A stretch of DNA of 64,000 bases from Gaeumannomyces sp. JS-464 (Eukaryota > Ascomycota > Sordariomycetes > Magnaporthales > Magnaporthaceae): assembly GCA_002197995.1 (NCBI GenBank), contig NGZR01000001.1:5642001-5706000 (forward strand). The letters run 5' to 3'. Below the pieces are notes generated by a model. The model was not told the origin of the DNA, did not search any database, and saw only the letters and a list, made by a program, of their open reading frames with translations. Every line of letters begins with the position of its first letter. Within the stretch, counting starts at the first letter, position 1. Positions 57,874 to 64,000 of the stretch are shown one piece after another. Position numbers and translations under genes: made by a program.

Positions 57874-58624
57874 TATGATGCGACACAGGTTACTGTGCTG
57901 GGAAGTTCAATGAGTAGCTTTAGGCCTGACGGTTAGCATTTCGTGGTCCATCTCAAGCAACGCATGTTGCGGCAGACAAGGCTGGACAAAGAGAAGCAGC
58001 AAGCTCGGAAGCTCCCGGTGGCGGGCAGGCAAGCATGCTCGAGCTCAGGGGCCCGGCAGCCTGCCCGCCGACCAAGCGGCAGGGCACATGGAAGCTATAG
58101 GGGAATGTAATTATCCTTACCTACTGATCCGGGGAATGAAGAAGGACCGTATTGTACTTCGCGCACTCTCGATTTCCATCAAAAGCCTCAATAGTGCTGT
58201 CGGAGTAGTTTTGCCCAGTATCAAACTGGCCTGGTCGCAGGAACACGTCAAAAGTCCAGGTTGGCTTTCGCTGAGCCGGATTGGATGCTCGAACTGCTGG
58301 ACGCATCCCTGCCAGGGACGTAATCACTCTTAGTCATCACGCCATCAGCCAATCATCTTTTGTCCCACCTCTGCCAAACATCGGACCCACTCCACCAGGC
58401 TGATGGACAGGATCCACCGCCGGCAGAAACGGCCTCGATAAGGTCGATAACAGAAAATTTTCAGGGGACGGCTGGCCCTCTGCTGCAGGTTCCCGTCCCT
58501 GGAGCTGTAGGCGTCTCTGTCCCGCGCCAGAGTCGATCGCCGCGCAAGAAAGTCGCTGAAATTTCTTCGCAAAAGCCGAGACGAGGCCTGTGTGGGTCAT
58601 ACAGAAGGGAAAACAGTCGTCGTC
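57874..58624. other. Divergent promoter region TM9SF / Lcp5
   Basis: About 750 nt between two divergent housekeeping genes; no coding or RNA feature supported. Confidence 0.5.
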
Positions 58625-59826
58625 ATGGCACGAACAGCGACCTCGAGCCTCCCGGCTCTTCTGAATTCCCTAACGCAATCTTTATCGTCTTCCTTCGAGG
58701 CCACCCCAAAGCTCTCGACGCTTGGAACGGCTAACAACGGCATATCGCTCCTGGACGTCAAGAACGAGCTGCTCCTCTCATACCTCCAGAACCTCGTCTT
58801 CCTAATCCTGTTGAAAACAAGGACTGCGAGGGGAGGCGCATCCAGGACCGGACAGAAGCCCGCCGCCGAGCTCAACGACGCCGTGGTCAAGAAGCTGGTC
58901 GAACTGAGGCTATATCTCGAGAAGGGTGTCCGCCCGCTGGAGGACAAGCTGAGATATCAGATCGAGAAGGTTCTGCGTGCCGTGGATGATGCAGAGCGGC
59001 AAGAAAAGGCCGAGGCAGCTGCCAGCGCGGCGGCTGCCAAGGGCGGAAAGAGGTCGGGGGCCGACTCCGACTCGGCGTCGGGATCTGATGACGACAACTC
59101 CGACGATGAGGACGAGGACGACGACCCGGACCAAGTTCCGGGCCCCAAGATAGCCGACCTCCAGTACCGCCCCAACCCGGCCGCCTTCGTGCGGCCCCCG
59201 GCGCCGACGACGACTCCGGCTCGGCAGTCCGCGGCAAGACGAGCAGCAAGGACGGCATCTACCGGCCGCCCAAGATCGCGCCCACGTCCATGCCGACGAC
59301 GGAGCGGCGCGACCGGGTGGCGGACCGGCGCGGCAAGCAGCTGCGGTCGGCGACCATGGACGAGTTCGTCAACGACGAGCTCTCGGCCACGCCCGTGGCG
59401 CAGCCCAGCATCGGCACCAACATCGCGGGCCGCGGCCGCCACGTCAAGACGGCCGCCGAGCGCCGCGACGAGGCCGAGCGCCAGGCCTACGAGGAGACGC
59501 ACTTTGTGCGCTTGCAGGAGGGCAAGAAGGAGCGTGCCCGCAAGGAGAAGCTGGCCGCCGGCGGCGGCCGCATGAACTTTGGCGGCGAGGAGTGGAGGGG
59601 CCTGGGCGAGGGCGTCGACCGCATCAACAGGCTCGTCAAGAGCAAGGACGGCGGCGGCAGCGGCGGCCGCACCAAGGCCCTGCTCGACAAGAGCCGCAAG
59701 AGGGCGCTCGAGACGACCGACGGACCCAGGGGCAGCGGCGTTGCTTCGGTCGATATTGGAGAGAGGTATCAAAAACGACTCAAGGTTCAGGAGCTCGGCA
59801 GGGCGAGCCGGGGAAAGAAGCGCTAG
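58625..59826 (+). CDS. LCP5: Sas10/Utp3/C1D-family protein (Lcp5/neuroguidin)
   Basis: Nucleolar protein of the small-subunit processome, needed for 18S rRNA maturation in the yeast homologue. Single exon, 400 aa repaired. The N-terminal Sas10/C1D domain (GISLLDVKNELLLSYLQNLV; ELNDAVVKKLVELRLYLEKG; VRPLEDKLRYQIEKVLRAVD) is followed by an acidic stretch (GSDDDNSDDEDEDDDPDQVP). The conserved C-terminal part has KDGIYRPPKIAPTSMP, AYEETHFVRLQEGKKER and a basic end (ELGRASRGKKR). The frame shifts where CCCCC at 59195-59199 seems one base short. The order and both domains are as expected for Lcp5/NGDN; Sas10 itself is larger. Confidence 0.9.
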
Positions 59827-60318
59827 GTTCTTCCATCTGGATGGCCACAAATACCAGTACGGCTTAATTGGATAGTCCAGGGTAGACAAACCATGACGTC
59901 GACCTTGTAGATGTGGACCCTACAGGCAAACCATCCATTGAAAGTAAAACATGATTTCAGCGTTCCCCAAATCTGCGCGAGTGACAAATGACTCCTTTCT
60001 GGCCCCTTTATTAAAGCTCAAATTTCTTCCAGTGATCCGTCCCTTCACAAGCTAGTAGTTGAGGGCTAAAGCTTGCTTCTCGTCATCTCTTCGATTCGCC
60101 ATGACATGATTCCGTGCGCCCTTTTGCCTTGACAGAACACCACAGCCAGTGCATCTAGTCTGATCCACCGTCTGACATGTGAGCTTGACAGCGACCGTCT
60201 TGAAGTTGTCTTATCCGGTCGGGGTTGGGACTGCCGTAGGCGCTGCGCTCTGGAGCTGTCGGACCCGTGCTGGCGGTCCTGCTGCTGCCTGGGATCGCAC
60301 GCCGCCCCCTTCGCGAGC
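59827..60318. other. Convergent 3' region Lcp5 / monooxygenase
   Basis: About 490 nt, no feature supported other than likely 3' UTRs. Confidence 0.45.
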
Positions 60319-60537
60319 TTAGAGGATAGGCGAGTTGGGAGGGACTCTTGGGGGCACATCGAGCGTGCCGCGGAGGGCGTGCCAGGCCCTGGACCCAACC
60401 TGCGTGACCAGCTCGCGGGCCTCGTCAGGCCCGATATGCTCGACGTGGCCGCGCGACTCGGGCGGCGGCACCATGGGCGGGGGCGGAAGGCTCTCGTCCG
60501 CCAGCTGCTCCCGCAGCCAGTCGAGACCGATGCTCCT
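60319..60537 (-). other. In-frame extension beyond TAG of the monooxygenase
   Basis: Directly after the TAG at 60538-60540 the same reading frame stays open for 72 more sense codons (RSIGLDWLREQLADESLPPP, GPDEARELVTQVGSRAWHAL, ending VPPNSPIL) before TAA at 60319-60321. The composition is protein-like (balanced, amphipathic), unlike random antisense. Probably the original C-terminus, cut by a nonsense change, or reached by readthrough. Confidence 0.55.
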
Positions 60538-62693
60538 CTAGAGCACCATCTCGACCTCCGTGACCGGGCCTGTTGGGGCGGCGGTGGCGGCTGTAGCGGC
60601 GGCGGCTGCGGCGGCTGCGGCGGGCGGGCGCGCGAAGGCCCTGCTGGGGCGAGCCCCGGCGCACTCCCTGCCTGCCAGGAGGAAGCAGATCCAGCCCCAG
60701 CGGGCCGGGCGGAGCAGGATGGCCACCAGCAGCCAGGTGGCGACGTCCAAGTACACCAGGTGCGCGCCCGCTGCCGGGAAAATCTCGGCCAGAACCCGGT
60801 TCTTGGCCTGGGATGCGCGGGTCTGGGCCAGGCCTGGGCGGATGCTGGGGTCCGTCAGGAACATCAGCAGCATGCGGGTGGTGAACCCGATGGTCCACCA
60901 CCCGGCCTCGCCGACGTTGCCGGGCATGCTGGATTTTGGGTAGAAAAGGTGTTAGCGAGTAATCCAGCATGGAAACTTAGAAAAAGGCTACTTAAATGGG
61001 AAAAGTATGGTTGCCAAAACTGGATGATGATCAATCGTTGTAGGGCTCCTCCCCTAAATGTTTAGGCGCTCTTACCAGTTGATGACGCAGATAGACCTCT
61101 CCGCCGGAGCAAAGACATGCGCGAACCACTCGTCGGATCCCAGTGGCTGACACTCTTGGGGGATGAAGTCCATGCTGGGCGCTGTGTAACCCGTGGCCAA
61201 GACAACGATGTCGGCAGGAGGGGAGTAGCGACGGTACCATGACCTTGGGCCTCCCGCTTGGCCAGGATGCCGTACGGCGTGAACTTTGCGCCTATGCACT
61301 TGACCCAGTGGTCTTGGTTGGCCGTGAGGCTGCCATCAGAGTCGGCATGGGTGATGACGGTCTCTCTGTGCCAGAAGCGCTGAGCACCAGGCTGACCAAG
61401 GGCCCGATCAATGTCACGGCAGTAAAAGATCTCCAGAAGCAACTTGGTGATGGTGACTCCGAACCGAGCTGTGCAGGCTCCGAGTTTGCTCTTGGTCCAG
61501 GCGTCAATCTTCTCGAGAAGCTGAATGATGGTGCGCGGGACAACAACGGGCTCCTCGTCGGCAACGATGTGCACAGCTCTTGCATCCTCGTCCAGAGCAA
61601 GCTCATAAGCGTCTACGGCTTCGGCCCCGTGTCCAATGATCACAACTCTTTTGTCATTGAGCTCGTGTCTGCGGAGGTTCAGTCCTGTTGGTCAGCTGTT
61701 CCTTGTGAGGATGGGTAGTGTTGACGCCATGTGTGGGGAGTGGATGTGCGTACCCCTGAATTTCACTGAAATGACGGACATCGCCGACGTATGTAGTCTG
61801 GTATAGCATTCCAGTAGGGATTGGGGTGCTGCAAACGCCAGTGGCAATGATGACAGCATCAAAGGCACCGTTTCCATCATCGTTGATGTACCAGCGCTGT
61901 CTGAGAGGTCCATTTGCCTGGCCGTTGGTCTGAGGAACTGGGACGATGCTTTCCACCCTTGTTTCAAACCTGGTGCGCCCATTGAGATGACAACGAGTCC
62001 ACAGCTGTGTGATCTGGTTGAGGATCTGCTGGCGACTTGGGAGCTCCCCGTTGTTCCACCCCTGAGACTTTGGGAGGAAGCGGAACATGATGGTGTGGCT
62101 CCTGAGCTGCGAGTCACTGCGAACCTTCTGCAGATGGGGAGATACGTCAGCAGAGATTCCAAGGTTTAATGGACTGATTGCAGTCTAGACACGGGTAATG
62201 GTAAGAGTGGACAAGGAGATCAATAGAGGGGGGATGGTATCGAGCTAGCGGCCTAGCTGCGGTCGAGGGGTTCTTGGGGAACAGTCTTTGACCGTGGTTC
62301 GAAAGCGCAGGCGATCACCCAAGAAATAACTTGGAACGATGGAATAGGAGCAGGGGTGTATGTAACGGGTAACAACTTCGATGACACTTACAGTCCACAT
62401 GCCGCCCATGTTGGCCCTCGGGTTCTGCTCGAAGATGACAACGTTGAGGCCGTAGCCGAGGAGGTAGGCAGCTGCGGTGACTCCAGTGATGCCGGCGCCA
62501 ATGATAGCAATGCGGGGTCCTCCGACCACATCTTGGTAGTCCTTGGGGCAGGAGAGAGATAGTTGTTTACCACCTTTCGACCAAGCTTGTAGACTGTGGA
62601 GAGAGATCGGAACACCAAGGGATGCGAGACCGGCTGAGTCTGGCCCAGATCAGTAGGCACCGGTGGCGCTGACGGTCCTGTTGCGTGCGGCAT
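60538..62693 (-). CDS. Flavin-containing monooxygenase-like protein
   Basis: FAD/NADPH-dependent monooxygenase of the FMO/Baeyer-Villiger-like group. Four exons: 62693-62392, 62127-61754, 61684-61076, 60928-60538 (introns 264, 69, 147 nt). The FAD site is RIAIIGAGITGVTAAAYLLG (GxGxxG), then FEQNPRANMGGMW; the second nucleotide site is RVVIIGHGAEAVDAYELA; the late ATGY-type motif is DIVVLATGYTAPSMDF; the end has VINCMPGNVGEAGWWTIGF. A hydrophobic segment near the C-terminus (LDVATWLLVAILLRPARWGW) suggests membrane attachment. Frame defects: one base missing in GGGG 62545-62548, one in CCC 61253-61255, and one extra (or two missing) in CCCC 61753-61756. The repaired product is about 558 aa to the TAG. 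It may be a pseudogene given the stop followed by open frame. Substrate unknown. Confidence 0.78.
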
Positions 62694-64000
62694 GGTTTTT
62701 CTGTGTCTCTAGTGATGCCTGAGGGGAGCTGCTAGTGCTTGGTTGATGGCTGCCTGACGGCCTGCTGCCTCGGTTGATGCTATCTTGGCTGTTGGTGTTG
62801 CCGGTGTTGTTGTTTGGAATAGGCCCAGGTTCTTGGAGCTGGACAGATGGTTGGAGTTGGAGTTGGGGTTTTTGGTGGGAGAACTCTTCCTTGGTTGAGA
62901 CTCTGTAGGCACCAAACGTTTAGGGAAGGAGCGGGAATCCGGGCTCACAAGTGAAGACTGGCAGGTCCACTTCGTCGGGGACAAGCCACCCCTGGTGGTC
63001 GCCACGGCCCACAAGCAGGATTGTTGGGTCTTCCCATAGTATTGGTCCTTGCCAGGAGCTCTTGTCGCTTTTTGGAAGGACCGCTGTAGCCTTGACGCTA
63101 TCTTGTACCACATTCTTTGTCTGGTGGGCCCGACCCGAGGTGGTTGGGCAAAGGTCTCCTCCAGGGGCTCACCGCTTACTGGCTCCCAGCAGTCCGCCTG
63201 CCTTAGAGACCAGGAGGTACCTGCTTCCAGACAGTATCTTTCATCATGCTTACCTGGTATGCACGCATGAGCTTCCTCCGCTGACAGCTTGAGCTCCTCA
63301 CCAGGCACGGTGGGCACCCGTCCCCAATCCCCAGTCACTAGGTGTTGCTCAAGCAAGGATGGGAGGTAGTCCGTGATCACAAGCAGGAGGAGAGGGTTGC
63401 TTCATAGAGCACGCGGCCCAACACAGAAAGCATAGCCCGGTGTCTGATGGCTGATGCACCCCGGCCGATGCTGCAGTGGTAGACTTGCCGGCCTGGCTGC
63501 TGAATTCTAAGCACTACACCAATAGTAGAAGTCACTTGAGCAAGCACGGCAATAGCATCCTACCAGTACTGCCTGTTGCAAGATTATCGATCAAGGGCAT
63601 TACACCAGCAGATTTCGTGATGAACGTCGTGCTAGCTGCCAGGGGGCTGAGAACCGCACCGAGAGCCCTACCACCAACCAACTAAGGGGATAGGATTGCT
63701 CCCTGGTAGGCAATTACACTCTTCACTGTATTCGAAATCCCCTACCATCATTTAAATAGCTGCAATCTAATGCATGGTCCTGTGGCATCGGGTTCTTGCT
63801 TTCGTTCTCGTCCCTCTCTTCCATTTGGGCTGAGCCCTTTGATGGGGGCCGCCCCGCGACTTCCCTATTTCTACCCTCCAACACTGGTTCCCGCAATACC
63901 TGTGTAATAGTGTGGCAAAAAGTCTAGCGAGTCGTTGTCTGGCCGACTCCCACAAGACGGCCACCTACATCCAGCAGACTGTCATCATCTCGAAAGTACC
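62694..64000. other. Right-hand end, no recognisable gene
   Basis: Upstream of the monooxygenase. An open frame of 223 codons on the minus strand (62709-63380) has an Asn/Ser/Thr-rich end and no motif; it could be a hypothetical gene or a decayed element. 63390-63700 has similar texture without recognisable retrotransposon or tRNA motifs. From about 63700 the sequence is more AT-rich. Confidence 0.4.

Noticed and set aside
63470..63520. A-box-like GCAGTGGTAGAC suggesting a tRNA
   Set aside because: No B-box or cloverleaf downstream within 100 nt.

Overview
This is a GC-rich window from a filamentous ascomycete, most likely a Sordariomycete. The signs are short introns (about 60-270 nt) with GTRNGT donors and CTGAC-type branch sites, typical fungal gene content and roughly 1-4 kb spacers. 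I see no bacterial, viral or intact transposon genes.

Layout, left to right: SUN-domain nuclear membrane protein (-, 442-4044); UDP-glucose 4-epimerase (+, 6265-7842); D-amino-acid oxidase with a peroxisomal signal (+, 8425-9816); ALG3 (+, 10114-11582); EIF1AD-like protein (-, 11622-12131); phosphoglycerate-mutase-type phosphatase (-, 12504-13559); formyl-THF deformylase (-, 14032-14889); Pom33/TMEM33 (+, 16300-17479); PTEN-like phosphatase (+, 18785-20975); UDP-glycosyltransferase (+, 22296-23971) tail-to-tail with a GT2 polysaccharide-synthase-like enzyme (-, 24259-25667); remnant of a small secreted protein (-, 26821-27074); UbiA-type enzyme (-, 29817-30901); NCS1 nucleobase permease (+, 35135-37299); a frame-broken tRNase Z-like gene (+, 37995-39130); a LEA-like repeat protein (+, 40165-41727); a secreted KKG-repeat precursor (+, 43461-44157); a secreted CVNH-fold protein (-, 44778-45400); a conserved fungal orphan (+, 47558-48031); ALG10 (-, 49223-51760); QCR10 (-, 52504-53439); MED4 (+, 53971-55190); TM9SF/EMP70 (-, 55827-57873); Lcp5/neuroguidin (+, 58625-59826); and a flavin monooxygenase (-, 60538-62693).

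Most genes are housekeeping: nuclear envelope, N-glycan precursor assembly (ALG3 and ALG10), mitochondrial complex III, Mediator, ribosome biogenesis, secretory trafficking. The accessory-looking part is 22-31 kb (two glycosyltransferases, a secreted remnant and a UbiA enzyme) and 43-45.5 kb (two small secreted proteins with TATA boxes).

One property affects nearly half of the genes. Conserved reading frames are interrupted about two dozen times by an apparent single missing base, usually inside a short G or C run, with a few +1 (or -2) events. In each case where I could define both ends of the gene, the repaired length is divisible by three. I therefore treat these as probable consensus-sequence errors, with two places (tRNase Z-like gene; in-frame TAG in the monooxygenase) where real gene decay is a serious alternative. 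Intron and frameshift positions were derived by hand and are inferences.
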